A stretch of 64,000 nt of DNA from the NCBI GenBank assembly GCA_013396655.1, contig WBMV01004766.1, forward strand, positions 522,155 to 586,154. Direction: 5' to 3'. Shown here one piece after another: positions 52,621 through 64,000 of this stretch (position 1 is the first letter of the stretch; every line of letters begins with the position of its first letter). The notes beneath the pieces were generated by a model. It had not been told where the DNA came from, did no database searches, and saw only the letters and a list, made by a program, of their open reading frames with translations. Position numbers and translations under genes: made by a program. The stretch is from Campylorhamphus procurvoides. Lineage: Eukaryota > Chordata > Aves > Passeriformes > Dendrocolaptidae.

Positions 52621-55230
52621 CAAGTGTAAAAAAAAAAGTTAAAAAAAAGTAAAATCAAGATATAACTAAAGCTGTCTAGAAATAACTAAGAAGGAAAGTC
52701 CTCCTCAGTCAAGCTGGGATGAACAAGCAGTTTTTTTGGACATCACATCTGTGGCAGCCCCTGAGCCAGCAGTGCTATAAGCCTGCAGGGTGTCTTAAGT
52801 ACATCAGTCTTAATGAAAATGTTCCTTGGACAATATTTCATCTCCTGGTAACACCCCATAAAAATAAACCATCCTGTCTCCAGCTCTCCTCTTACTGACA
52901 GGAAACAGGATAATCTGTGCTGCTCTTTCTAACAGCCCCACTGGGGATGTCACCAGACTGGATGAGTTCCTGTGAAACAGCTGGATTTCAATGCAGCCTG
53001 GCAGGAAACTTTCCTGGCAGGAAAACTGTTCACCCCGCTCTCCTCCCTGCATGGTCTGCACAGACAGCACAGTGACTGCCAGCTGGGAAAACCACACAGA
53101 GACAACCCATGGCCACACAGCCAGCCAAGCACCAGAACCTGCCACTGCAAAGGCCATTGCATGCTCCACATCCATCCTCCAGCTCATCCTCCAGACCTGC
53201 TGGGAGATGCTGGTGTCCTCACACCTCTGGTATCTCTGCAAGGGCTAGAAACTCCTCTGATTTCCACCTCAAGCTGACCCCTAACCAGTTTAAGCACATG
53301 AACACCACCCAGTCAGCCCTATGTTCTCCCAGGAGACCATGTGGCTTCTGAGACGTGAACAGCAAAAATCAGGTTTGGTGGAAAACATATGGTTTAAAAA
53401 CCTTAAAATTTGACATGGATTTTTAAAACACCATGTCTTAAGGTTTAAAAAAATCAGTGCCAGACTTTTGGTCTATCATCATGGATAGATGAGAATGATA
53501 GATGAGAATTCCGTATTAGTTATTTGGGTTTTGTAGATGTAACACTGAAACAAGAATGTTACAAAGTCACATCTTCCTTTTCCTGCAAACAATGACTGTT
53601 CCCAGATGATCATTAAGGCTGTGTCAGTGTTAGTACAACTCTAATTAAAGTAGATTGTTACTTACACAACCTTGCCCTGCTACTGGTCTGTAAACACACA
53701 CCACTCTCAAACTTTAAGTAGAATTAGGACATGGCTATTAGAGTTTCTCTTTGCAAGCTCTCTGTTCTCCTCAAGTGCCATCTTAGCCACCAGCCTGGGT
53801 TAAAAGGTCTTTTCAAGTGAAAAATTCACAGCAGGTTCTTTAATGCAGGATACATCCAGGACTATAACACAATGCTGGAAAAAAATATGAGACAGATGTA
53901 CCCACACTCAAAAAACATTAGAGAAATACCCTCTTATTCAGTCAACACAAAGACAGGCTGAGAGGACTGGAAATAAGGCTGTCCTTATTTGACAGCCTTG
54001 ACTTCTCTGACAGCAAAAAGAAGGAATGATGGATGATTGAAACTTCAGGTTTGAACCCTGAACTCGAGTTTAGGGCACAAACAACAGGGGCCTGCTGCTC
54101 CTGATTCCTTTTTGAGGATCCCCAGGCAGAGGGTCCCTGGAAGCTCATCCATAGTCCCTGTCAGAGCTAAGCACCCAGGATGGGTGTCTTGATCCCTTTT
54201 GCCTCTGACTGAGCAGCCAGCACTTATCCTAAGTCTGCTAACTTTACTAAGTTAACTTAGCCAAGAGGTGCTGCTTCTGCACCTGGAAAATGGTTAATAC
54301 AGGAAAGCAGGGGATGAGAAAATCTTAATATCAATGTAGAAATAGCTGGGACAAAGCAGGATGTGCCATCCTTCCCAGGAATGTACTTCCACAGCTTAAA
54401 ATATTGCAGCTTTTAAATTCCCCCATGAGCTGCAGTAGCCCGTGTGGTTATGCTGCTGATATGGCCCAGAAGCTTTCTACAACATCAGGCTTTCAGTTTT
54501 TCCTCTTAAACCAGTGGAATAAATGCCCAGTTGTACCATGATGTGAGATCATCCCAGGTTTCCCAGGGATTTCAGATTCCTTATGGTTTGCATTGTTCTT
54601 ATTTGGGTATCACAGTTTTACTTCCCTTCGTAAAACCTGATGGGATAGAATCTGCGCTCAGGCTGCCTGAGAAAAGCAACTCCATCATTTCAGTTTCCCT
54701 TTAATATCCAGAGAGTTTGACCTAATTTATTCAGCAGAAAAATCCCAAGCAAAATGTTAATTTCATCAGTAAAAGGTATATAAAAAATGAAAAAAAATAA
54801 AAAAGCTCTGCAATCTCAAGGCTGACTGCACTCTAAATTCTTAGAGGAATGATGAAAAATGGAAATATATGACTGGAAATGCATTTGCTGTCAGACTGCT
54901 CCTCTGCTAAACCAAGAATGAACCAATGTTCAGCAGGCTCAAAAACCACACGTGCCCCAGGACCTCAAACACATTTCTCTCCTCCTCCCCATGAGTGAAA
55001 ACTGCATCAGTTCAGCAATTTGATACATAGTGCATTGCTGTGCATGGCTGTGTGTGGTGATAAAGGAGCAGGAGCATCCCTGGGGATGCTCTCACCTGTA
55101 CAACATGCGTTCAAGGAGGCCACGCAGCGAGTGAGCCTCTGCACTGACTTTCCTTCTCTCTCTCTATCCTATTCTCCTATTTGAAGGGCAGCATTTATCA
55201 GAGCACGAATGGTTTGTTTCCACCCCCAAA
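52621..55230. other. No gene recognised
   Basis: 2.6 kb, mostly inside the presumed 5' intron of the receptor. It holds short A-rich runs (52627-52650, 54780-54800). I see no exon, repeat family or RNA gene. Confidence 0.5.
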
Positions 55231-55293
55231 TCAGCTCAGGACAACTCCTACAGCCCCGGGGCTGGAAATCCGGCAAACCCGCGGTATCCTTAC

Positions 55294-55449
55294 CTTCAAC
55301 ACTGACAGCTGATGCAGTCAGGCGGCTTGAGGCAGCTGAGCTCCCCGAGCCCGGAGCTTTGTCGGCAGCAGGGTACCAAGGACTCAGAGCATCTCGCAGG
55401 GCTCCTGCATCCCTCCCGACGGGGCTGCTCCCAGCTGGGCTGCGTGAGG
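55294..55449 (-). other. Candidate 5' untranslated exon of the GPCR
   Basis: The donor GTTGAAG|GTAAGG at 55294 is near-consensus. A possible acceptor, GTGTCCTGTCCCCAG, ends at 55450; alternatively the exon is a first exon extending further upstream. Joined to the 50246 exon, the receptor frame stays open through this exon but has no in-frame ATG, so it is read as untranslated. Confidence 0.35.
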
Positions 55450-55654
55450 CTGGGGACAGGACACGGAACCCGCATCTATAGATTGAAATCAGCCTCCTGC
55501 AGACCTGCCCGCTCCTCCACAGCGAGATCACGTCTCTGGCAAATCCTGCTCCGAGGAGAGAGGAGAGGCTGGAGCATCATCGCAGCCTTGAAACTCAGGG
55601 CAAAGTTAAACCAGTCCTGCAAACACGGGGGTGTTTGCACCCCCTAACACTGAG

Positions 55655-55915
55655 CCGGGCTGCCAAACCTCAATCCCTGGCGAGGCAAAAGCCTCACTCA
55701 CCCTCTGGGATGCAAAACCCACATCCCCCGGGGTGCAGAACTACCAAGCCCTGGAGTGCCGAAACCCCAACCCCTGAACTGCAAAACCCCGACGCCTGGG
55801 GTGCCAAACCCAACCCCCCAGGGGTCAAAAATTCCAAAACTCGGGAAGTGAAAACGTCACCCCCCCGAGGAGCAAAGCGCCCGACCCTCGGTAGGGCAAA
55901 ACCCCGAGGATGGTG
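55655..55915 (+). repeat. Degenerate GC-rich minisatellite
   Basis: About ten imperfect copies of a 22-27 base unit of the type GGGGTGC(A)AAACCCCNANCCCC. Examples: GGGATGCAAAACCCACATCC, GGAGTGCCGAAACCCCAACC, GGGGTGCCAAACCCAACCCC. Units differ by substitutions and small indels. It lies inside the CpG-rich block. Confidence 0.75.
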
Positions 55916-56214
55916 GAGAGCACATCTGTCCCTGCATCAGCCCGGGCAGGGGGAATCAGCCCAGGAAGGGGCTGGGGGGTCCTGCCCGGGGACAGGGTCT
56001 GTCTCGGAGATGGGGAAGGAGCGAGGGAAGTCCTGGGAGGGGGGAGACTCTCTTTGGAGAGGGGGCTGTCCTTTGGGCAGGGAGCCTGTAAAGGACGGGG
56101 GTCCCGCCCGGAGCAGCTGCAATCCCGCCCTGGGGGAGCCCTGCCGGAGGAGGGTGTCGCAGGATCTGCCTGGGGAAAGGGATGGAGATGGGGATGCCGG
56201 CGGCGGCACTTACC

Positions 56215-56460
56215 GAGAGAGCCGTGGGAGCCGCCCCGCTTGTTCCCTTGCCCCCCTACTCCGCCCCGCTCCTGGATGGGAGCACTTTCATCCCTCCGGG
56301 AGACCGGGCTCCCCGTGCAAACGATGAGTTTGGGGTTTTTTTTTGTTTTTCTCCTGCCTTCAGACTAGCCCTTTCCACTCCTCCACCCCGCCCCGCAGCA
56401 GCAGGGACACGGCGGTCTGACGCATGAAAATAGTAATAAATGTAAGTGGCGCTCAGTGGG
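56215..56460 (-). other. Candidate first exon of the GPCR transcript
   Basis: The only support is the strong donor CTCTCG|GTAAGTG at 56214 and the GC-box-containing CpG-rich sequence upstream on the minus strand. The start is not defined by the sequence; 56460 is a nominal limit. Confidence 0.3.
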
Positions 56461-57289
56461 GTTGGCCCCCCTGTTGCTAAACAGCGTGTTTTGTTCACAA
56501 ACTGAATTAAAATGCCAAAAAAATCCCAGAGTGGAAGAGGAACCTGTGTTATCAGCGTTGGTGACATGTCACCTGCCCAGCCCCTCTCTGCCTTGCCGGG
56601 GAGGGTGGGTCGGGCTCGGAGTGATGGGATGGTGGGTGTTGGGTTTGGGACCAGTTGGAAACTGGGCAGTTTCCCTGGGGGAAACCTGGCTGAATTGGTT
56701 GCGTGGAAAGGAAAAGTCCTCTTCCCAGCTGCAGATCTGGGAGTGGCTGGCACCTTTTGGGCTCCTCGGGGGGGGTGACTCAATGATTTGGCAGAAAATG
56801 AACTCGGCAAGAAAAGGTGTAAAAATCTCGTCTGTTGAGTGCTTGGGTGAGCGTCACACACAAAGATGGGCGTGTGTAAACCTCCAGAGCCCCTGTTCTA
56901 AAACAACCCCCCAAATGCAGCAGCTCTTCACATTGGCTTGGTGTCACCAGTAAGTCCCTCTCCTTGCCCACTAGTTTTCCAAAGACAATTGCAGAGGTTT
57001 TGGACTGTGGCCTCACATATTACCAAAAATATTCTTTTTTCTCAATGGGTCTGGAGAGAAAACCTCTTGAGCACAGGGTTAGTGGAAAATAAAGCAAGCC
57101 AGATTTACTGTTCTCTTCCTGCAATAGCCCAGCTCTTGACTGGCCATTGGCCTCTCAGGTTTTCACTTTGTGCTTGATATTAAGAACCAAACTGTGACAG
57201 AAGAGCACGTTTGGATCATTTTGCATCATATTTGTTGTGTCAGAATCAGCAGATTACCTTTCAAAAATAATAAAATCTACTTTAAATTT

Positions 57290-57925
57290 TGCATTTCCAC
57301 TGCCTGTGCCAGGACCTCACCACCCTCACTGTAAAAGGTTTCTTCCTTATCTCTAGTTCTGAATCTACTCTCTTTTAAATTAAACCAGCATCCCTTGTCC
57401 TATGGCAACAGATCATGCTAAAACATCTGTCCCCATGCTTTTTATAACCTCCTTTAGGCCCTGCAAGGTGCTGTAAGATCTCCCCAGAGCCTGCTCTTCT
57501 TCAGGCTGAACACTCTCAGCTTGCTGAGCCTGTCTCCATAGCAAAGTTGATCCAGCCCTCAGAGCATCTTTGTGGCCTCCTCTGAACTCACTCCAACATG
57601 TGCATGTCCTTCTTACCTTGTGGGTCCCAGAGCTGGAGGCAGCACTGCAGGTGGAATCTCACCTGAGCACAGCAGAGGGGCAGAATCACCTCCCTGACCT
57701 GCTGCTCACACTGCTTTGGATGCAGCCCAGGATGCAATTGGCTTTCTGGGCTTCAAGGGCACATGACAAAGTCACGTCCAGCCTCTCACCCACCAGCACC
57801 ACCAAGTCCCTCTCAGCAGGGCTGCTCTCATTCCTTTCATCCCCTGGCTTTCATTGATACCAGGACTTGCCCTGACCCAAGCACAGGATCTTGCATTTGG
57901 CCTTGATGAACCCCCTTTATCTTCT
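57290..57925 (-). mobile_element. CR1 LINE fragment
   Basis: Antisense CR1 text on the + strand: TTTCTTCCTTATCTCTAGTT, CTCTTCTTCAGGCTGAACAC, TCTCAGCTTGCTGAGCCTGT, CACTCCAACATGTGCATGTC, GGATGCAATTGGCTTTCTGG and CAGGATCTTGCATTTGGCCT. The element covers the 3' part of ORF2 and upstream of it. No intact frame remains. Confidence 0.92.
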
Positions 57926-60900
57926 CCACTCTTTCCCTTGAGTGAATAGGGCCAAAATTGTTAAAGAAAAACGAAGAGAAGTTTCCTCTCTCCCTCATTA
58001 CCATTAATTGCCCATTCCTGCGGCCGGAGTGGGCTCTGCCGCTGTCCATGGTATCAGAGAGTCACCTGCCCATGCTTTCCTCTAGCTGGGCCTTTCTTTG
58101 TCCTCGTGTAATCCAGGCAGGCTATCAGACTCCAATAATTGAGTTTTTTTGTGGCGTAGAGAATGCCAGTAAAGGCCTGCAGCTCCTCAATAGCACCAGT
58201 CTCAGAAAAATGACAAAAGAAGCAAGAAGAGGAAGAAAGTGTCTTGGACAGAGTGCTTCTGGTTATCTGGATTCGGTGTTATCCGGAAAGGGAGAAGTGA
58301 GGAAACATAGAATTTATTTGACTTTTTGATCTTTACAACAAGTAGAGTAATAGCAAATGCACATAGCAGAGCATTTTGCATATCAAAAGCATATTGATCT
58401 CAGAAAATTTGAGAAGTAGTGGAGCTGTTTATACAGATATCAAGGTACAGCTCCTTAAACTGGCAAATAAGATGCTACAGGGTATGGAATACTCAGAATG
58501 GTTTAGGCTTCATTTACACTTGGTACCCACTTGGAAAGCTTTGTTAAAATCCCTGGGGAGGGGAGAAGGAGCTCAGACCAACATGTTATGTTTCCAAGTG
58601 GAAGGATATGAGGAAACACTTTCCTTCGTAGGTTTTAGACATCCAGGCTTCAGCAGTGGGGCTGCTGCCACACCATGTGATAACCCCATCACACGTGGAA
58701 ATTTATGGAATGCACAGAGGATAACAGATAAAAAAGGCCTGTAAATTACATGGCACTGGGTAAACAGGCCTGTAGGAATGGCAGGTTTGTGTTGGTGTTT
58801 CCTCTTACTTTGCCCCTTGAGTGGGAGCCTGTCCTGATGGCACTGCCTCTTGTTCAGCCCCTTCTTAGGGCAGTGGCATGAGAAGTAGAAGGAAAAAATG
58901 AGCATTTTCTTCCCTGTCTGTCTTGATTTATCCAGGTGTGAAACTGTGCAAACAGTTGTCTCGACTGTTAAATAACCCTTTACTGACTCTGCTGATTGAC
59001 AGGGTTTGTGAGCAGAAGCCTCTGAAGGTGCTTGCTAAGCATGTTTCTGGCAGCCCTGCAGACCAGAGGCAGCTGCCTCAGAGATGAGCTCTCTGTCAGG
59101 TTGCATTGGCGTGCTGGGCTTGATTTCTGTGTAAGTGGTGTTAGTCATCAGCCCAAGCAATGGACTTCCTTTGACACACGGTACCTGCTGTGCTCCCTGA
59201 TTGTGCTTTTTTAATATCTTCTGTGCTGTAGTGCCTGAGACATTTCTTGTGCTTGATGAATTCCACCTGACAATTTCACTTTCAATTTTCCCTCATCAGA
59301 CCCCATATATTTGTATTTTGTTTTTCAGGTGGGATTTGTAATCTTTTGAACTCGACATATTCACTCCTAAGATGAACACTGAGGGATTACTCTATTGCTT
59401 GTGCCAGACACTCAGTTTGACTGTTCTACGCTGCTTCCACTTGACCTTCATATCCCAAAAATGTTCTCACTTCTCTCCAATGGCTGTGTAGGGGATATAA
59501 ACTCCCAGTTTCTCCTGTCTCAATTATTTGTAATTTATATTCTGGAAATAAATAATACAACTATTCCTACTGCCTTCCATGTTTCTCTTCCAGCAATGTT
59601 CCTCTTGATACACTTTTAAATCTGCAAATACCTCCACATCTCTGTGTGTGCCTTAGCTGAACTGCAGCCTGTGTCACTCTGCTGAAAAATCAGCATCCTC
59701 CCAGTTTTCAAGGGAACTGGAAAGGCCCAAAACATTCCTGGTGAAATCCATTGGAATTACCTGAGCCTGGGATAGAGTTTATCAAGTTTTTATTATCACA
59801 GCATCCATTAATTCAAGGCAGGAAGATGGATATACAGTTATGGAATTAAAGAAAGAATAAAAGAAAAATAATCCTCAAAAATTAAACTGGCTCAAGACAG
59901 CTGGTGTTTGTAAACATGAAGTTTTTTATGGACATGCTCAATGGTTTTGGCCATACAGGCAATTTTGTGTAATTGGGTCAATCCCACTTGGAGAAGAAGA
60001 GCAATCATAACCTACATCTTCAAACCCCAAACTCTAAAATGTATAGGCATCTCCCACCCAAGTGTAGATCCACCCAGTCCTTCCTGGTGATGAGGATTAG
60101 GTGTAATCTGTGACAGAGAGCAGGACTGGCCAGCTGTGACAGAGATCAGGGTGATGCAGAGGGCTGGTTTACAGGGGCATTGCTGGGGTACAGGGTGCCT
60201 GACTCTTTTGAGAGGACAGTGGCAGCTGCTTGAGGATGAAAATGAGTTTCAAAGCCCTTTTTCTGACATTCTACTGGAATTTCTCCTTGGTACAAACAAG
60301 CAAAGTGTGATTTCCAGAAGGACCTGTGGTCATTGCCCCCATACCTCTGCTCACAGTTGCAGGGCTGTAGGTACCGAACTGAGTTAATTGATATATGGAG
60401 TTTGGAGTCCAAATTCTGCTCTGTTATGGATAGTCACTTGAGCTAGAGAAGAGTTTGATGCCTATAAGCTGCAAAAGCTTGTTTAGAAGCAGAAATGACA
60501 AAGCTCTCCCTTTTGAATTGTAACAGTGAAGCTCCTTAATGCTCTTGAATGTCTGAGTTGTTCCTTGTGGCTTCATTTCAGCCACAGTCTGGCCTCCTGC
60601 CACACAGTAGTGAGCAGCTCCAGCTGAATCTTCATCACTCTTTGGGGAGACCTTGGGCATTTCATCCCACAGAGGAATAATAGATCTGATGCTGCCAGAT
60701 CACGGACCTTTTCACTGGCTGATAATCCAACAGCCATAGCTGTGCCCGAGATATCCTATAATTCACACTGAGGTACCTAAAGCTGTCAGGACACTATCCC
60801 TGAGTCTGCTTGAAAACAGTAATGACTTTTGCAGTAGGACCAGCTGCTAGACATTGGGACACTCTCTGGAAACTTTGAATAGCTTGCACTGAAGTGTGCA

Positions 60901-62890
60901 CGCATCTGCTGTGTATTCCCACGAAACTGCCTGTTCACATCTCTGAATTGGCTTGTTTATCTCTTTATAGCTGTTGGGCAGAGGCCTTTTATTCATGTGG
61001 GAGATTTCCCCAGAAATTTGATGGTACTTCTAAGCAAAATGTTTTTGCATGAATAGGGCATGTCCCAGTTATCAGATGGTCAGGGTTTCAAAGTGGGCAC
61101 ACTCCCTGCCCTTGTTTACACCACGGCACTTTCACCTGGGGATCGCTGTGTTGTGCAAACAGAAGCCCATTGTCAAGAGGGAGCCTTGGTGTTTTTACCC
61201 TTATGTTAATAAGGAATAAACTGAAACCCGGTGAGTAAGACCAACACTCCCCAAAGTGCTCACTAATTATGGGCACATCCATTCCTCAGCACCCAGTCTG
61301 GGATACCTTGGCTGGGTTTGCAGAGGGGTTGTGTAACTAAGCCTCAGGTGTGCTTGGAGTTCTCAAGGACCGTCAGAAAATTCAAGCCCAAGAGGTATGA
61401 AGATGCTCAAACTGAGTCATCAGACATGAGTGGACACTTTTTAAGCCTTCACTGCCTGCCTAGGACTGCATAATGACTCAACATTGTGGTCTGAAACAAA
61501 AACCCTGGTTCTGTGTGTTATCTCAAAAATCGTGTTGGATGTGAGAGATGGAGAAAATTATAAATCTAGTCAGAAATTTCACTGAGTAGACACTAGAGAT
61601 CTCTTCAGAGACCACCAAGGGGAGTTTCAAAGGCTTTTGTTGATCTTGGAAGAAACGATGCCAGTGGGTACAGTGATACACAAAACTGTTCTCAGAGGGA
61701 GGAGAGCACTTAGCGCCCACAGACAAAACCACTGGAGGAAAAGTCAGTATATCCTACACACTGTATCAGGACAGAGTGTCTATTTGAATAGCTGCCATAT
61801 TTTACTTGCTTCCAACAATTATGTTTCCTGGCTCTGTTGCGTATTTCTAGAAATAGCACTGAAATTATTATGTATAAATCTGAGGAAAAAAAAGGAAAAG
61901 CCATCTAACAAACTTATCATCAAAATCACTTGTCAGGCTGCAAAAAGTTACCAAAGAAAATTTCCCCCCCTCCTCCCCTTTTAATAGTTCTCCTGAAAAG
62001 CTGGACAGGGGCTGTTTTCTTTTGTGCTGAAAAATCTAATTATATACATACATAAAAAAATAGATGGCACTAACCATTTGTCTCGCATGACTCACCACTG
62101 TCTTTCCAAATGTCATAAATGCTGGCAAGCAAACTACAATCACAAAACACATTAGTGTCTCAGAAGGCTGCTTGGCTCGAATACAGACTGGAAAGGATCA
62201 GGCTGAGTAATTGGGCGAAGATGGGAGGAAGATTTCACCGGGCATCTGGGATTATTGTGTGCTGGAAACATTGCAGAAGATAAGCTTTAAAAGACAATCC
62301 CCATGGCAGGGTGATACTGTTTGTACAGCCCAGAAGAGATAAAGAAGCAAACCATTGGCCAAGTGGGAGAGGAGACACCCACATTTAGCAATGCCCAAGA
62401 AGAACAATGTCTTGAGCACAACCATTCCCTGGGAATTGCTTTCTTCTCGTGCACCCTCTTGCTGCAGCAGCCACAGAAATCAAAGCCAGAGCCTGCTCCT
62501 CCTGCTGAACCTCTGCCACCACAGCTTGAACTCCTGGCCCTGGACAGACCTCAGGAAGCACAGCAGATGGGACTGCAACTATATTTGTATCACAAACACA
62601 AGCCCAGTGCTTCACTGGGGTTGCTCTGCCTTAATTAGGATGTCCAGTTACGAACCAGGAATTCAAATGTAGCTTTTTGTTTAAAATAAAGGGCTGTGAA
62701 ACCATCCTTGGGCTTCCTGTTTTAAAACAAGAAGTGGATCCCTCTCTGGATTACATCTGCCTGGGTAGGAGTGAGTGCTGCACCTTAAATGCCTTTTTAA
62801 TTCCTCATGAACCTCACTGGAAGACCAGGGTCCTTCTGAATATCACAGCCCAGCTTCTCTGACCTGGGACTACACCAGGTGTTGAGACCC
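57926..62890. other. No gene recognised
   Basis: 5 kb of ordinary intergenic sequence. Several short open frames occur but none has a recognisable domain, splice structure or codon pattern. Confidence 0.6.
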
Positions 62891-62894
62891 CCAC

Positions 62895-63405
62895 CCGCAG
62901 TGCCCTGTCCAACTCTGGGACCTTCAATATAAGCAGGACATGGACCTGTTGGAACAAGTCCAAGGGAGGCCATGAAGATGCTCAGAGGGCTGGAGCACCT
63001 CTGCTATGGAGACAGGCTGAGAGAGCAAGTGTTGTCCAGCCTGGAGAAGAGCAGGATCCAAGGAGAGCTTACAGCACCTTCCAGTGCCTAAAAGGGCTAC
63101 AGGAGAGCTGGAGAGAGATTTCTGACAAGGGCATGGAGGCACAGGACAAGGGGAAATATTTTCAAACTGACAAAGAGAAGGTTTAGATCAGATACTAGGA
63201 AAAAATTCTTTACTCTGAGGGTGGTGACACTGGAACAGGTTGTCTGGAGACACTGGATGCCCCATCCTTAGAAGTGTTCAAGGCCAGGTTTGATGGGGCT
63301 CTGAGTGACCTGCCCTAGTGAAAGCTGTCCCTACCTTTGACAGGGGAATTGGAACAGGCTGATCTCTGAGGTCCCTTCCAACCCAAAGCATTCTGTGACT
63401 CTAAG
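62895..63405 (+). mobile_element. CR1 LINE fragment
   Basis: Sense CR1: AGCAGGACATGGACCTGTTG, GCTCAGAGGGCTGGAGCACC, GACAGGCTGAGAGAGCAAGT, CCTGGAGAAGAGCAGGATCC, AAAAAATTCTTTACTCTGAG, GGATGCCCCATCCTTAGAAG and TCCCTTCCAACCCAAAGCAT, ending in TTCTGTGACTCTAAG. A 5'-truncated copy with a nearly complete 3' end. Confidence 0.95.
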
Positions 63406-64000
63406 CATGTCAGCGCAGACCAGAGCCAAAGAGAAGTTCTCTGGACTGAATAGAAAACAGGATCAAAAGAATAAGTCTCAGAACATCAAACATGACAAAT
63501 CTGCTATAGATAAGCTTTAATAAATAGATAACTTTTTTAAAAAATCAAAGTTACTTCTGAAACCTTGGACAACTTTGAAGCAATTCATCCTTCATAGTGA
63601 GATAGGCAGTGTATTTCTGAAGCACAGTGTTTCTTAATGCTCTTCCTCAGACTCCATGGTACCAATGCCAGGAGCTGTTGTTTCCAACAAGATCCAGTCT
63701 CCTTTCTATTTTACAATCCCCTCTGCAAACGTTTTCCTCAGTGTTTAATGTCCCATCCCCAGAGCACAGTGCTCGGTCTCATTCACATGCACGGCGTTTC
63801 CTGGTGTGATTGGAGCCAAGGCTGGCTGCTGAGCTGTGAAATGTGTGTGTTTCCACTCCGATGGCTCCTTCCAATGAGCCCAGAGCACAGACTTTTATCT
63901 CGCTGGGTGACATCAGGCTGGTGGTGCCTGATCTTCAAAGAAGACTCGCAGTAGGAAATGACAAATCACAAAAAGAATACTCAGGTGGACAGGGAAATTG
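63406..64000. other. No gene recognised
   Basis: The last 0.6 kb shows no exon or repeat I can support. Confidence 0.5.

Larger units (their letters stand above)
50247..55293 (-). other. Probable 5' intron of the GPCR gene
   Basis: About 5 kb between the first coding exon and the candidate 5' UTR exon. It holds a CR1 tail (about 50600-50692) and a long degraded CR1 copy (about 51430-52620). A possible extra donor (GTTGTACAG|GTGAGA) lies at 55097. The rest is unremarkable. Confidence 0.5.
55230..56760 (-). promoter_or_regulatory. CpG-rich promoter-like block for the GPCR
   Basis: GC content and CpG density rise sharply here compared with the flanks. A GGGGCGGGG-type GC box (minus strand) sits near 56388. 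At least two strong minus-strand donors lie inside it: CTCTCG|GTAAGTG at 56214 and GTTGAAG|GTAAGG at 55294. Together with the acceptor in front of the first coding exon at 50246, this is best read as the transcription start and 5' UTR region of the receptor. A different, unrecognised transcript cannot be excluded. Confidence 0.5.

Noticed and set aside
55169..55531. N-terminal extension of the receptor from the 55294 exon
   Set aside because: The frame is open through the join, but the upstream exon contains no in-frame ATG and no signal-peptide-like sequence, so it is treated as 5' UTR.
55635..56327. A 230-codon open frame on the + strand in the CpG-rich block
   Set aside because: Its first third is translated minisatellite and the rest is GC-rich sequence where long stop-free frames arise by chance. 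There is no domain, and the better splice signals are on the other strand.
58000..62890. FOXI3 or TEX37 exons expected from synteny
   Set aside because: No forkhead or other recognisable coding segment is visible on either strand; these genes, if present, lie beyond the window.

Overview
The window is vertebrate nuclear DNA, most likely from a bird. The main reasons are a complete vertebrate-style split gene for PERK (EIF2AK3), several CR1 LINE fragments with typical avian ends, and one solo-LTR-like piece that resembles the ERVL-type LTRs of neoavian birds, songbirds in particular. These repeat assignments rest on remembered family consensus, not on a search.

Bases 1-41648 (+ strand) carry EIF2AK3 from the last 22 bases of exon 1 to the stop codon in exon 17. 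All 17 exons can be placed with GT-AG borders and consistent codon phase. They join to 1007 residues, lacking about 100 N-terminal residues (signal peptide and start) that lie upstream of the window. The product is the ER-membrane stress kinase: luminal unfolded-protein sensor, one membrane segment, then a cytosolic eIF2-alpha kinase split by a long insert loop. The 3' UTR runs to about 42685, with an AATAAA signal and three Pumilio-type elements. Introns 1 and 2 are long (5.9 and 15 kb). Intron 2 holds a CR1 copy, the LTR fragment and a poly-T tract containing an N.

Bases 45571-50246 (- strand) hold an intact three-coding-exon gene for a 370-residue class A G protein-coupled receptor with aminergic hallmarks. 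It lies tail to tail with EIF2AK3. A GC-rich, CpG-rich block at 55.2-56.7 kb carries good minus-strand splice donors and is the probable promoter and 5' UTR region of this receptor. The roughly 5-kb intron between them contains a degraded, apparently ancient 1.2-kb CR1 copy. In mammals, as I recall the synteny, EIF2AK3 is followed by TEX37 and FOXI3 with no receptor gene between, so this receptor is the most interesting item in the window.

From 56.8 kb to the end I see no gene, only two clear CR1 copies (57.3-57.9 kb, - strand; 62.9-63.4 kb, + strand) and unique-looking sequence. No RNA gene, CRISPR array or prokaryotic feature is present.
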